The notes beneath the pieces are model-generated. The model saw nothing but the letters and a program-made list of their open reading frames with translations, made no database searches and was not told the origin of the DNA. A DNA stretch of 34,710 nucleotides from Bacteroidales bacterium (lineage in GTDB: Bacteria; Bacteroidota; Bacteroidia; Bacteroidales; WCHB1-69): assembly GCA_017994425.1 (NCBI GenBank), contig JAGOKS010000017.1, positions 1 to 34,710 on the forward strand, written 5' to 3'. This document shows, one piece after another, positions 1 through 8,858 of this stretch. Each line of letters begins with the position of its first letter. Position 1 is the first letter of the stretch. Made by a program: the position numbers and the translations under genes.

Positions 1-104
1 TTTTCCATCAGTTCTTTCACAACGGAAGCCGGACGTTGAATCACTTCGCCTGCCGCTATCTGATTCGCTATAGAATCGGGGAGTACATGTATTCTATCGG
101 GCAT
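1..104 (-). CDS. mutL: DNA mismatch repair protein MutL, N-terminal fragment
   Basis: The reverse strand from the ATG at 104 encodes 34 residues before running off the window. It contains the conserved MutL start: [14 protein letters not shown], then RPASVVKEL. This is the first part of the GHKL ATPase fold (motif I, with the N-E-L helix that holds Mg-ATP). MutL couples mismatch recognition by MutS to strand removal. The start codon lies two bases after the stop of the small upstream gene, so the two are almost certainly co-transcribed. The rest of the protein, including any endonuclease domain, lies outside the window. Confidence 0.93.
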   Translation of the reverse strand, partial: MPDRIHVLPDSIANQIAAGEVIQRPASVVKELME

Positions 105-106
105 GG

Positions 107-349
107 TTAGGAAAGCATGAAGTATAACAATAAACCCAAAAGAGCTACCAGCACCAAAATACGAGAAACAGATTTCTGTTGCGATTTTCGTTTCTCTTGC
201 AAATTAATATGAAGGCGATCGTGAAAATCAACGCTGCCGTCTTCCCCGTTTTTAATTTTCTCGCGTCTCAACTTTTCTTTTTTCTTGTCGTAATAGCGGG
301 GTGTATAGTTGAATTTTCTGGTTTCGTGTCGTTTTGTGTTAAATATCAT
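107..349 (-). CDS. Small single-pass membrane protein upstream of mutL
   Basis: An 80-residue protein, unknown function. It is strongly basic for about 60 residues ([20 protein letters not shown] near the start) and ends in one hydrophobic helix ([16 protein letters not shown]), so it is probably anchored by its C-terminus with the basic part in the cytoplasm. The frame can be extended to a TTG at 370, but that codon lies inside a TAnnTTTG promoter element (368-375), so the ATG at 349 is the likely start. Similar small proteins with an N-F-x-Y-x-P-R-Y/F-Y-D motif occur in Bacteroidota, where I recall they can be misnamed riboflavin synthase beta; there is no sign of that enzyme here. Confidence 0.75.
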   Translation of the reverse strand: MIFNTKRHETRKFNYTPRYYDKKKEKLRREKIKNGEDGSVDFHDRLHINLQEKRKSQQKSVSRILVLVALLGLLLYFMLS

Positions 350-367
350 ATCTAGTATTTTATGCTG

Positions 368-375
368 CAAAGATA
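368..375 (-). promoter_or_regulatory. Bacteroidota -7 element for the small gene and mutL
   Basis: The reverse strand reads TATCTTTG, matching TAnnTTTG. Transcription would start a few bases downstream, leaving a leader of about 10 bases before the ATG at 349. Confidence 0.6.
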
Positions 376-405
376 CAAAAATAATATGCGATGAACAAGT
401 TAATG

Positions 406-1839
406 TTATTGCGTTTTTACTTTATTTTTATGTTTTTTTAGATAGAAAATAAAAGTCAATAGGCATAAACTGCTTGTGAATCCTCCTATTATATATGACC
501 AAAGTTGATTGAGAGCAAATCCTTCTTGGGCAATAAAAATATAGGTAACACAAACCATAGTCATAAAAAGAGCAGGGAGAAGGGTGATGATATACGGTTT
601 TTTTTCGTTTAGCAAATAGATGGTTATCGCCCATAATGTTACAGCAGCTAATACTTGATTTGCCCAGGCAAAATAGCGCCAGATGATATCGAAACCGTTT
701 TTATCGTTTATGCTGAAGAATAAAATGCCTAATCCGGCTAAAAACAAAGGGATAGCTATGATTAAACGGTTGCGGATAGGCTTTTGGTCGTAATGCAGAA
801 AATCGGCAACAATCAGGCGGGCAGAGCGGAAGGCGGTATCGCCGGTGGTGATGGGAGCAGCAATCACACCCAATACCGCCAGTACAGCGCCAAAAGTTCC
901 TAGCCAATCTTTGGTGATGTTGTCGACAATAACAGCAGCATTTGTCTCGCCCATGCCGTTGTTATAGAAGAAATAAGAAGCAGCGGCAGCCCATATAAGT
1001 GCCACAATGCCTTCGGATATCATAGCTCCGAAAAAGATAGGGCGTCCTTGTTTCTCATTGGTCATACAACGCGCCATCAAGGGTGATTGGGTAGCATGAA
1101 ACCCTGAAATGGCACCGCAAGCAATAGAAACAAACATCATGGGGAAGATAGGGGTTGTTGTCGCTTGCGGATGGGTGTTGTGTAGCCCTTCCCATATTTC
1201 CGGCAGGGAAGGGTAATGTATGAAAAGGGATATCATTATACCGAAAGCCATAAATAAGAGTGTGAAGCCGAAAATGGGATATATTTTACCAATGATTTTA
1301 TCGATTGGAAGTAAAGTGGCAATGATATAGTATATAATGATTATTACTATCCAAAAACTGGCATTTAAGGCATCGGGGGTTAATTTTTCCAGCAATCCTG
1401 CCGGACCAATCACAAAAACAACTCCTACTAAGACCATCAAAATGACCATAAAAACACGCATGAACTGTTTAACAGCTTTTCCTAAGTAAGCACCATGAAT
1501 TTCGGGAAGGCTCGCACCATCGCGACGTAGCGATATCATACCTGCGAGATAATCATGAACGGCACCTCCGAAGATACAACCGAAGACTATCCACAGAAAA
1601 GAAGCTGTTCCGAATTTAGCTCCCATAATTGCTCCGAAGATAGGTCCTAAGCCGGCGATGTTTAAAAACTGTATCATAAAGATACGCCAGGGTTTCATGG
1701 GGACATAATCTACGCCGTCTTGTTTGCGTATGGCAGGAGTAATAGCATGACTATCGATGCCGAAAATCTTTTCCACTACACGTCCGTAAATAAAATACGC
1801 AGCGATTAATACGATAATTGATAGAATAAAAGTAATCAT
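406..1839 (-). CDS. cstA: CstA-family carbon starvation transporter (short form)
   Basis: A 477-residue integral membrane protein with about a dozen hydrophobic segments. Family landmarks include the first helix with YGRVVEKIFGID, the PMKPWRIFMIQFLNIAGLGPI segment near residue 50, AKFGTASFLWIVFGCIFGGAVHDY, and SGFHATQSPLMARC near residue 245. E. coli CstA is about 700 residues; this is the shorter form common in Bacteroidota. CstA and its relative BtsT have been linked to uptake of pyruvate and peptides; the substrate here cannot be read from sequence. Its ATG follows the murF-alr stop by one base, so it is probably translated from the same mRNA as the wall-synthesis gene. No terminator was seen after it. 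Confidence 0.9.
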   Translation of the reverse strand: MITFILSIIVLIAAYFIYGRVVEKIFGIDSHAITPAIRKQDGVDYVPMKPWRIFMIQFLNIAGLGPIFGAIMGAKFGTASFLWIVFGCIFGGAVHDYLAGMISLRRDGASLPEIHGAYLGKAVKQFMRVFMVILMVLVGVVFVIGPAGLLEKLTPDALNASFWIVIIIIYYIIATLLPIDKIIGKIYPIFGFTLLFMAFGIMISLFIHYPSLPEIWEGLHNTHPQATTTPIFPMMFVSIACGAISGFHATQSPLMARCMTNEKQGRPIFFGAMISEGIVALIWAAAASYFFYNNGMGETNAAVIVDNITKDWLGTFGAVLAVLGVIAAPITTGDTAFRSARLIVADFLHYDQKPIRNRLIIAIPLFLAGLGILFFSINDKNGFDIIWRYFAWANQVLAAVTLWAITIYLLNEKKPYIITLLPALFMTMVCVTYIFIAQEGFALNQLWSYIIGGFTSSLCLLTFIFYLKKHKNKVKTQ

Positions 1840-1840
1840 T

Positions 1841-4321
1841 TTAGTTTTGTACGAAAATTCTTTTTACCCGTTGAGAAATACCTGTCAGCACTTCATATTC
1901 CGTTCGATTGGCTTTTTTAGCAAATTGGGTGATCGAAATGTCTTTCCCGAAAACGCTAACGTTGTCACCTTCTTTAGCAGGAATAGTAGTAATGTCGGCC
2001 ATACACATATCCATGCATACATTACCAACTATTTTAGCCAGATGTCCATTAATTACAACAACACCTTTCCCGTTTCCTAAGGAACGAGGGAAGCCGTCGG
2101 CATAACCGATGGGAATGATAGCCAATGTGATGTCATCAGTAGCTTTCCATTGACGATTATAGCCGATAGTATCACCTTTTTCAATAACTTTTATTTGCGA
2201 AATGATGGTACGCATACCGGCAACGTTTTCTATTTTAGTGGGATTGGCAAAGGGATTGATGCCGAATAAACCAATGCCTAAACGTACCATGTCGAATTGG
2301 TATTCCGGAAAGCGTATCATGCCAATAGAATTGGCAATATGTTTAATCGGAGTATATCCCAAATGCTTGCTGATGACGTCATGACATTCGCTGAGTAATT
2401 CCGCTTGTTGGCGAGAAAACGTATCTTCCTTTGGATCGTCGGCAGCGGCAAAATGAGAGAATACACTTTCTACTATGATTTTCGGATTAGCAGTCAGATG
2501 ATGTAAAATATCGTTGAGGTTTTGTTTTTCAAACCCTAGCCTATGCATGCCGGTATCTATTTTTAAGTGAATACGGATGTCCGGAATCTGCGGATTGTGT
2601 TCCATAGCTTGTTCTAAAAGATTTAAAATCCTGAAACTATAAATCTCGGGTTGTAGTTGGTATTTTAATATGCTTTCAATGCTGCGTTCGTCCGGATTCA
2701 TGACCATGATAGGCACATGTATGTTTTTATTTTTTAAGGTGATGCCTTCATCTGCGTAGGCTACAGTCAGATAATCTATTTTATGGTATTGCAATTCATT
2801 GGCAATATCAATGTCGCCGATACCGTAGCCGAAAGCTTTTACCATTGCCATCACCTTGGTCTCGGGTTTAATCAGTGTCCGATAATAATTTAGGTTTGAA
2901 ATTAAGGCATTCAAACTTACTTCCAACACCGTTTCATGAGTTTTCAATTCCAAATAATTGGAAATGCGTTCAAAATTAAATCTACGGGCTCCTTTTATCA
3001 GAATGATTTCATTATCAAGTTTTGATAGATTGAAGTCCGCAAAAAAATCATTGGTGGTTTTATAGAATTCTTTTTTTATGGTAAAACTATTTGCCTGGCG
3101 GGAAATGGCTTCGCCTATACCAATGATATAATTGATTCCTTTTGCTTTCAATAAAGCAGCAATTTCTTTGTACAGTTCATATTCTGAACTGCCGCTTTGC
3201 AATATGTCGGAAAGGATAAGGGTTCTTTTCTTAAACTGCTGTTGATTAATCATTAAATCGATAGCAATTTGTAAGGAGTTGATATCCGAATTATAGGTAT
3301 CGTTTATAATCATACAGCGATTAATACCTTGTTTCATTTCCAGACGCATAGCAATGGGAGTAAGTTTGCAAATGCGGTCATAGATGATATCGTTAGAATA
3401 CCCTAAGAGGAGCATGCAAGCCCAGCAATGAATGGTATTTTCGATGGCAGCATCGTCAATAAAAGGAATTTTAATTTTGAGCGATTGTTTGTTGAAACAA
3501 GCAGTGATTTCAGTATATTTGCTTTGTTTGACAATGCTTTCAATAAATAGGTCGGAATCTTCTTTTTTACGGCTCCAGCGGAAGAGTTTTATTTTTTTTG
3601 TCAGTTCCGTACGCATAATAACTTCGGTGATAAGTCCGTTATCAATACAATAAATCAAAGTATCAACATTCCGAAAAAGATTAAGTTTTTCTCCGATTTT
3701 TTGTTTAACATCCATAAAATACTCATCGTGAGCGGTACCGATGTTTGTGAGAATGCCAATAGTTGGGTCGATGATTTCTTTGAGCGTATTCATTTCATCC
3801 GGTTTGGAAATACCGGCTTCAAAAATTCCCAATTGTGTATCTTCGTTTATATTCCAAATAGATAGAGGGACTCCTATTTGTGAGTTGAAACTATTAGGGG
3901 TATAGGCAATACGATAGTCATCGCATAACAATTGAAAAAGCCATTCTTTGACGGCTGTTTTCCCATTACTGCCTGTAATGCCTATTACGGGAATTGAAAA
4001 ATTGTGTCTATGATGTTTTGCTAAGGTTTGCAGAGCTATTAATGTATTGTTTACCTGTATGAAGTTAGCATCAGGATAAGTATGTATGTCATTGAAAGAA
4101 TCTTTGACAACAAAATTGCGAATGTTTTTTTCATAGAGTTCTTTAATGTATTTATGCCCGTCGTTTTTTTCGCTTGTTAACGCAAAAAATAATGTATTAG
4201 CCTCATGTTGTATTTTGCGGCTGTCAAAAGCTAATTCATTTATGATATAGTCTTTATCATAAACAACGGAAAACGCTCCATTAATAATTTTTGCAATTTT
4301 TGAAATGCTGTAAGCAGGCAT
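1841..4321 (-). CDS. murF-alr: Bifunctional MurF ligase / alanine racemase
   Basis: An 826-residue fusion of two wall-precursor enzymes, as is usual in Bacteroidota. Residues 1 to about 455 are MurF (adds D-Ala-D-Ala to UDP-MurNAc-tripeptide): ATP loop GITGSNGKTAVKEW at 114-127, NIGTAHDE at 193-200 and NDTYNSD at 340-346. Residues from about 463 are a PLP-dependent alanine racemase: the internal-aldimine lysine is K495 in MAMVKAFGYG, the second catalytic base is Y721 in GYNRQW, and PIGYADGFPR lies at 737-746. Both active sites look intact. One polypeptide would therefore make D-alanine and use its dipeptide; the Ddl step between is not in this window. It lies 23 bases after pdxA and one base before cstA. 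Confidence 0.95.
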   Translation of the reverse strand: MPAYSISKIAKIINGAFSVVYDKDYIINELAFDSRKIQHEANTLFFALTSEKNDGHKYIKELYEKNIRNFVVKDSFNDIHTYPDANFIQVNNTLIALQTLAKHHRHNFSIPVIGITGSNGKTAVKEWLFQLLCDDYRIAYTPNSFNSQIGVPLSIWNINEDTQLGIFEAGISKPDEMNTLKEIIDPTIGILTNIGTAHDEYFMDVKQKIGEKLNLFRNVDTLIYCIDNGLITEVIMRTELTKKIKLFRWSRKKEDSDLFIESIVKQSKYTEITACFNKQSLKIKIPFIDDAAIENTIHCWACMLLLGYSNDIIYDRICKLTPIAMRLEMKQGINRCMIINDTYNSDINSLQIAIDLMINQQQFKKRTLILSDILQSGSSEYELYKEIAALLKAKGINYIIGIGEAISRQANSFTIKKEFYKTTNDFFADFNLSKLDNEIILIKGARRFNFERISNYLELKTHETVLEVSLNALISNLNYYRTLIKPETKVMAMVKAFGYGIGDIDIANELQYHKIDYLTVAYADEGITLKNKNIHVPIMVMNPDERSIESILKYQLQPEIYSFRILNLLEQAMEHNPQIPDIRIHLKIDTGMHRLGFEKQNLNDILHHLTANPKIIVESVFSHFAAADDPKEDTFSRQQAELLSECHDVISKHLGYTPIKHIANSIGMIRFPEYQFDMVRLGIGLFGINPFANPTKIENVAGMRTIISQIKVIEKGDTIGYNRQWKATDDITLAIIPIGYADGFPRSLGNGKGVVVINGHLAKIVGNVCMDMCMADITTIPAKEGDNVSVFGKDISITQFAKKANRTEYEVLTGISQRVKRIFVQN

Positions 4322-4344
4322 GGCTTTAAATAGTTGTTCTTATC

Positions 4345-5370
4345 TTAATTGGATTGATTGTAATTTTGTCGGTTTTTATAGATTTCACAGGCTAAGTAAA
4401 TAGCATTAGATAAGGATTTACAGGAGGCTATATCTTTTCCTGCAATATCCATAGCACTACCGTGAGCTGGTGAAGTACGGATAATGGGAAGCCCTGCCGT
4501 ATAATTGACGCCTTCATCAAAGGATAATAATTTAAAAGGTATCATGGCTTGGTCATGATACATGGCTAAGATGCCATCGTATTTTTTAAACTCTCCGGAG
4601 CCAAAAAAACCGTCGGCAGCAAAGGGACCAAAAGCATATATTTTTTTATCAAAAGATTCTTGAATGGCCGGGCATATCTTATCATGTTCTTCAGTGCCGA
4701 ATAATTGATTGTCGCCGGCATGTGGATTAAGTGCTAATACAGCAATGCGAGGTTTTATGATGCCGAAATCCTTTATTAATGATTGATGTAATACTTCTAT
4801 TTTATCAGCGATGAGTTGCTTGGATATCAAAGCTGAGACTTCATTAAGTGCACAATGTGTAGTGATGGTGCCAATACGTATTGCATCGGCAACCATTAAC
4901 ATGAGATAGTTTTTGCTTTTCGTAACTGAAGCAAAATATTCGGTGTGTCCGGAAAATTTAAAAGCATTTGAAATAACATTTTGTTTGTTTATAGGACAAG
5001 TAACAAGTACATCAATTTGTTCTTCTATTATATCTTTTGTTGCTGATTGAAGTGCCAAACGTGACATTTCACCGGCAATAGGAGTGATCTCGCCAATATC
5101 TATTTTAATTTCATCTTCGGTAACATTAATCAAGTTCGGTCTTTTAAGCGTTGCTTGTTTTGCTTGCTTAATGATATTAAACTTAAAATTAGGATCTATT
5201 GATTTCGGTAGTATTTTTTTATGAAAAGAGGCTATTTTAGAAGAACCATATATGATAGGACAAAAGAGTTCCATTATACGGGTGTCTTTAAGTGACTTCA
5301 TAATAATCTCATAACTAATACCATTTATATCCCCTTGTGTGATTCCGACAACAATTGTTTTATTAACCAT
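4345..5370 (-). CDS. pdxA: 4-hydroxythreonine-4-phosphate dehydrogenase PdxA
   Basis: A 341-residue PdxA, which oxidises 4-phosphohydroxy-L-threonine in the DXP-dependent route to pyridoxal phosphate. Signatures are GITQGDINGISYEI at the start, CPINKQ followed by FSGHTEYFA, LNPHAGDNQLFGTEE, and the C-terminal run AMYHDQAMIPFKLL and GLPIIRTSPAHGSAMDIAGK. The histidines in GHTEYFA, NPHAG and YHDQ are the expected divalent-metal ligands. The gene leads a three-gene minus-strand run; the next gene contains the PLP-dependent alanine racemase domain, so cofactor supply and use are adjacent. A promoter-like TATTTTTG lies about 23 bases upstream of the ATG. Confidence 0.95.
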   Translation of the reverse strand: MVNKTIVVGITQGDINGISYEIIMKSLKDTRIMELFCPIIYGSSKIASFHKKILPKSIDPNFKFNIIKQAKQATLKRPNLINVTEDEIKIDIGEITPIAGEMSRLALQSATKDIIEEQIDVLVTCPINKQNVISNAFKFSGHTEYFASVTKSKNYLMLMVADAIRIGTITTHCALNEVSALISKQLIADKIEVLHQSLIKDFGIIKPRIAVLALNPHAGDNQLFGTEEHDKICPAIQESFDKKIYAFGPFAADGFFGSGEFKKYDGILAMYHDQAMIPFKLLSFDEGVNYTAGLPIIRTSPAHGSAMDIAGKDIASCKSLSNAIYLACEIYKNRQNYNQSN

Positions 5371-5392
5371 ATGCTAAATAAAATTAATAATG

Positions 5393-5400
5393 CAAAAATA
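5393..5400 (-). promoter_or_regulatory. Bacteroidota -7 element for pdxA
   Basis: The reverse strand reads TATTTTTG (TAnnTTTG) followed by CA, giving a leader of roughly 15 to 20 bases before the pdxA ATG. Confidence 0.6.
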
Positions 5401-5542
5401 CACTAATAAAACGATAGTATATATAATTTTTTAATTTTTTTATAGACAAAATCGTTTTTTTTTATTAATAAGATTCCCATAAATTTAGGGTATGAAGCCT
5501 AAACATTTTCATGAAACTATGTAAAGATATAAAATAATTAAG

Positions 5543-5550
5543 TACTTTTG
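5543..5550 (+). promoter_or_regulatory. Bacteroidota -7 element for the wzz-panC-panD run
   Basis: TACTTTTG matches TAnnTTTG and is followed by CAG. The next ATG (5606) is about 55 bases downstream. It is divergent from the pdxA promoter in the same 235-base gap, which otherwise holds only AT-rich sequence. Confidence 0.6.
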
Positions 5551-5605
5551 CAGCCGTTTTATATACCTATTAATTAAGAAAAGAAATTATAGCATCAATA
5601 TTTAC

Positions 5606-6634
5606 ATGGAAAAAAATATAAATAAGGATAAACAGCTGTATATGGTAGATTTAATAAAGCTGCTGGAGGTTTTCTGGAAACGAAAGGTATGGATATTATC
5701 CCTCGTACTGTTATCGGTGATTACGGTTGTTTTATTTACTTCACCATTATTTATCACTCCATTATATCAATCGAAAGTTGCTTTTTATCCTAATAATGTG
5801 ATAGTAAAGTCGGATGAAACACCCGGAAAACAAGTGATGATGTGGTGTAATTCAAATGATATTAAAGATTCAATTATAAAAAAATATCATTATAAAGAAA
5901 GGTATAAATTATCGAAGGATACAAAGGCTTTAATGGAAAAATATGAAGAGAACATTGAAATAACCTTAGATAAATTTTATGGAAATATACTCGTGGAGGT
6001 TAGAGATAAAGATCCTAAGATTGCTTATGCGGTGGCAAACGACATTCCTATTTTTCTCAATGAAATTATCATAAAAGATTATAAAAGAAATTATTATTTA
6101 AGCCTAGCTGCAATTGAAAAATCCATCCAAGAAAAAAATAAAGCAATAGATTCAATGGTAAATCTAATGATTGCATATGGTGTTGATTATGAAATTATAT
6201 TACAAACACTACAAGGAATGGAAGTTACCAAAGGATATTTAGGTACAAATGAAGGATCGAGAGTTGTTGATAAAGAAGCATTGAAAAAACTTAAAACCAA
6301 TTTAGAACTAAAAGGTCCTCGCGTATATGCCGACCAACAATACTTTTATTCATTTGTAAATCAACGAAATGATTTGCAATCAAAATACGATGCATTGTAT
6401 TTAAAAATTGTAGAAGAAATCAATTTTCTCAGTATAGTTGAATACCCCTATGTAAGTAAAACCAAAGTATATCCGCAGCGTATACAAATGTCTGTTTTTG
6501 CAGCTATTTTTAGTTTTATAGCCTCCTATATTTTCTTTCTTATTATAGAAATAAATGCTATAAAAAGGTGTTTGAATCGTATGTTTACAAAGAAAAGAAA
6601 GGAAACTAAGAAAATAGAAGAAGTTGTCCGATGA
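5606..6634 (+). CDS. Wzz-like polysaccharide chain-length/co-polymerase protein
   Basis: A 342-residue inner-membrane protein with the Wzz (polysaccharide co-polymerase) layout: a short cytoplasmic N-terminus, a membrane helix at about 28-50, a long polar helix-rich periplasmic part, and a second helix at about 295-317 followed by a basic tail (KRKETKKIEE). Wzz proteins set the length of O-antigen or capsule chains. There is no tyrosine-kinase ATPase domain. The call rests on topology and the N-terminal motif VDLIKLLEVFWKRKVWI, not on catalytic residues. Its stop overlaps the panC start as ATGA, so the two are translationally coupled although their functions are unrelated. No glycosyltransferase or polymerase gene is nearby. 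Confidence 0.75.
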   Translation: MEKNINKDKQLYMVDLIKLLEVFWKRKVWILSLVLLSVITVVLFTSPLFITPLYQSKVAFYPNNVIVKSDETPGKQVMMWCNSNDIKDSIIKKYHYKERYKLSKDTKALMEKYEENIEITLDKFYGNILVEVRDKDPKIAYAVANDIPIFLNEIIIKDYKRNYYLSLAAIEKSIQEKNKAIDSMVNLMIAYGVDYEIILQTLQGMEVTKGYLGTNEGSRVVDKEALKKLKTNLELKGPRVYADQQYFYSFVNQRNDLQSKYDALYLKIVEEINFLSIVEYPYVSKTKVYPQRIQMSVFAAIFSFIASYIFFLIIEINAIKRCLNRMFTKKRKETKKIEEVVR

Positions 6635-7476
6635 GAATAATTCAAACATGTAACGACATTATTAGCTTTGTAAAAGATACAAAGCGTCAGTCCCAAACCA
6701 TTGGGTTTGTACCCACCATGGGAGCTTTGCATCAGGGACATTTGGCTTTACTGAAACAAGCAAAAGCTGAAAATGATGTGGTGATATGCAGTATTTTTGT
6801 GAACCCCACACAATTCAATGATGCTGAAGATTATAAAAAATATCCGAGAAATATTGAAAAGGATATTGATTCTATCAAAACATTGTGTGATGTGGTGTTT
6901 GTTCCTTCTGTTGAGGAAATGTATCCTGCGATATCGAACAAAATGTATGATTTGGAGGGTTTGGATAAGGTAATGGAGGGAAAGTATCGTCCGGGACATT
7001 TTAATGGCGTGGTCATGATAGTAGACCGTTTTTTTGAAATCATATCGGCAGATTATGCATATTTTGGAAAGAAAGATTTTCAGCAAGTAGTAATCATTAA
7101 AAAATTAGTTAAAATATACAAACATACTGTCCAGATTGTAACAGTAGATACAGTAAGGGAAGAGGATGGCTTGGCGTTTAGCTCACGTAATGTGTTATTG
7201 TCAGCGGAAAAAAGAAAAGAAGCTCCCCTTATTTATCAAATACTCTTGCAGGCAAAATCTATGGCATATAAATTATCTCCACATGATATTCATAAATGGA
7301 TTGTTGAGGAATTTGCTAAAAATAATTCTTTTAAATTAGAATACGCTGCTATTGTTGACGCCCTTAGTTTAAAAGAAATAAAAGATTTCAAAGAAAGTCA
7401 AGAAGCCGTTTTATGCATTGCTGCTTACTTGGATAATGTACGATTAATTGATAATTTAGAACTATATAAAAAATAA
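6631..7476 (+). CDS. panC: Pantothenate synthetase
   Basis: A 281-residue PanC, close to the usual length. It adenylates pantoate and joins it to beta-alanine to make pantothenate, the coenzyme A precursor. Visible motifs are [13 protein letters not shown] near residues 24-36 (the HIGH-type nucleotide site), [33 protein letters not shown] and the KMSKS-equivalent SSRNVLLS. Its start overlaps the wzz-like stop by four bases and panD follows four bases after its stop, so all three sit on one transcript with panD supplying the beta-alanine. Confidence 0.96.
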   Translation: MRIIQTCNDIISFVKDTKRQSQTIGFVPTMGALHQGHLALLKQAKAENDVVICSIFVNPTQFNDAEDYKKYPRNIEKDIDSIKTLCDVVFVPSVEEMYPAISNKMYDLEGLDKVMEGKYRPGHFNGVVMIVDRFFEIISADYAYFGKKDFQQVVIIKKLVKIYKHTVQIVTVDTVREEDGLAFSSRNVLLSAEKRKEAPLIYQILLQAKSMAYKLSPHDIHKWIVEEFAKNNSFKLEYAAIVDALSLKEIKDFKESQEAVLCIAAYLDNVRLIDNLELYKK

Positions 7477-7480
7477 AAAG

Positions 7481-7825
7481 ATGCAAATAAATCTGTTAAA
7501 ATCAAAAATTCATTGTGCGATAATAACAGAAGCCAATATTCATTATAAGGGTAGTATTGCCATTGATGAAGCATTAATGGAAGCTGCTAATTTAGTTGAA
7601 TTTGAAATGGTGCAAGTGCTTAATATTAACAATGGGGAACGAATAGAAACCTATGTTATTAAAGGAGAACGCGATAGTGGAGTAGTGTGCTTAAACGGTG
7701 CTGCGGCTCGCAAAGCGGTAGTAGGAGATACTGTGATTATTGTTTCTTATGCATTAATGACTACGGAAGAAGCTAAGAATTTTAAACCTATCATTATTTT
7801 TCCCGAAAATAATCGTTTAAAATAG
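7481..7825 (+). CDS. panD: Aspartate 1-decarboxylase precursor
   Basis: A 114-residue PanD that makes beta-alanine from aspartate. The self-cleavage site is Gly24-Ser25 within HYKGSIAID; cleavage turns Ser25 into the catalytic pyruvoyl group. Other conserved parts are [10 protein letters not shown] and [21 protein letters not shown]. Its product feeds PanC, encoded just upstream. Its TAG ends at 7825 and the next gene, on the opposite strand, ends at 7826, so no terminator separates the two convergent genes. Confidence 0.96.
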   Translation: MQINLLKSKIHCAIITEANIHYKGSIAIDEALMEAANLVEFEMVQVLNINNGERIETYVIKGERDSGVVCLNGAAARKAVVGDTVIIVSYALMTTEEAKNFKPIIIFPENNRLK

Positions 7826-8806
7826 TTAAATTTCTATCGTTCCGATTTCTTGAGTATTCATATTGACAGTGTCAATTTCGAAATAAATAAAAGCTTTTTG
7901 TATACATTCTTCTGCCGGAGAATAACGATGATATTTAGGACTTTTCCCTTTCTTCACGAAAAGATAGCCTATTGAATAGGTAGTTAGAAAGCCGCTCATG
8001 TTAATTTTGTCAACTTCTTCTCCGTGATAATTTCGAATAGAAATATTATCGAACCCATGTGTAGCTTCTACAAATAATATGTTCTTTTCTTCCAATTGTT
8101 CGCGCATATGTATGCCGTTCCATATCCAATCCTCATCCAAGTTAATACCCGACTCCGAAGTGTCGGCAAATTGAATGATAGCCATGTAATCGCTTTCATA
8201 TACTTCCGGTTCTTGATATTCTATATGTCCGTTTAAGGAAATATGATACGTGTCTTCAAAGTCGATAAGCGTATTATCTACTAAAAGCGTGTCAACAACG
8301 GAAGAAAATATTTTTTCATAGCGTTTCTTGACTTTTATACTATAGTCTTTATCAATTTCACAGGTCCATTCCTCACTTTCTAGGCTGTCGGTATGTTCAA
8401 TAGCTGTACTATACGCAATTAATAAAGCGGAAATCACCTTATAATTTGTTTCGGTTTTTTGTATGGTAAGCAATGCTTTGTGTGAAACTTCATTCACATT
8501 AGATACAATCCAAATGTCAAATTCACTCGAAAGATTTTCTAATTGATATTCAACTTCCCATTCGGAAGGGATTTCGCTTATTAATATAGGTTTATGCCCG
8601 GGATAGAGTTTTATAAGCGGAATAAATTGGTTAAAGATATCCATGCTAAGGAGGGAAAGTGAATCCGATTTTTCATCTCCGCATTGTATGCTACAGGGGA
8701 GTAAACGTTCTTTTAAATCGTAGCTGACTTCTTCTGTTTTTTTATTTTTACAGCCAATTAATAAGGCTATGATAACTATTGGTATTATTATTTTTTTTAA
8801 CATCAT
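7826..8806 (-). CDS. Predicted lipoprotein of unknown function
   Basis: A protein of about 325 residues that I do not recognise. It begins with a lipoprotein signal: MLKKIIIPIVIIALLIGC, where the cysteine after LIG would carry the lipid. The mature part is acidic and soluble-looking, with many Asp/Glu/Ser and no obvious catalytic motif. Two ATGs lie in tandem at 8806 and 8803. The frame is open up to a TTG at 8833, but that TTG lies inside a TAnnTTTG promoter element (8831-8838), so it would not be within the transcript body. It is convergent with panD, with stop codons directly abutting. Confidence 0.7.
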   Translation of the reverse strand: MMLKKIIIPIVIIALLIGCKNKKTEEVSYDLKERLLPCSIQCGDEKSDSLSLLSMDIFNQFIPLIKLYPGHKPILISEIPSEWEVEYQLENLSSEFDIWIVSNVNEVSHKALLTIQKTETNYKVISALLIAYSTAIEHTDSLESEEWTCEIDKDYSIKVKKRYEKIFSSVVDTLLVDNTLIDFEDTYHISLNGHIEYQEPEVYESDYMAIIQFADTSESGINLDEDWIWNGIHMREQLEEKNILFVEATHGFDNISIRNYHGEEVDKINMSGFLTTYSIGYLFVKKGKSPKYHRYSPAEECIQKAFIYFEIDTVNMNTQEIGTIEI

Positions 8807-8830
8807 TTTATAAAATTTATTTATTAAATG

Positions 8831-8838
8831 CAAAAATA
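8831..8838 (-). promoter_or_regulatory. Bacteroidota -7 element for the lipoprotein gene
   Basis: The reverse strand reads TATTTTTG followed by CA. It overlaps the upstream TTG that would otherwise extend the lipoprotein ORF, and so decides the start in favour of the ATG pair at 8806/8803. Confidence 0.6.
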
Positions 8839-8858
8839 GAGTTATAATTATTCAAAGA

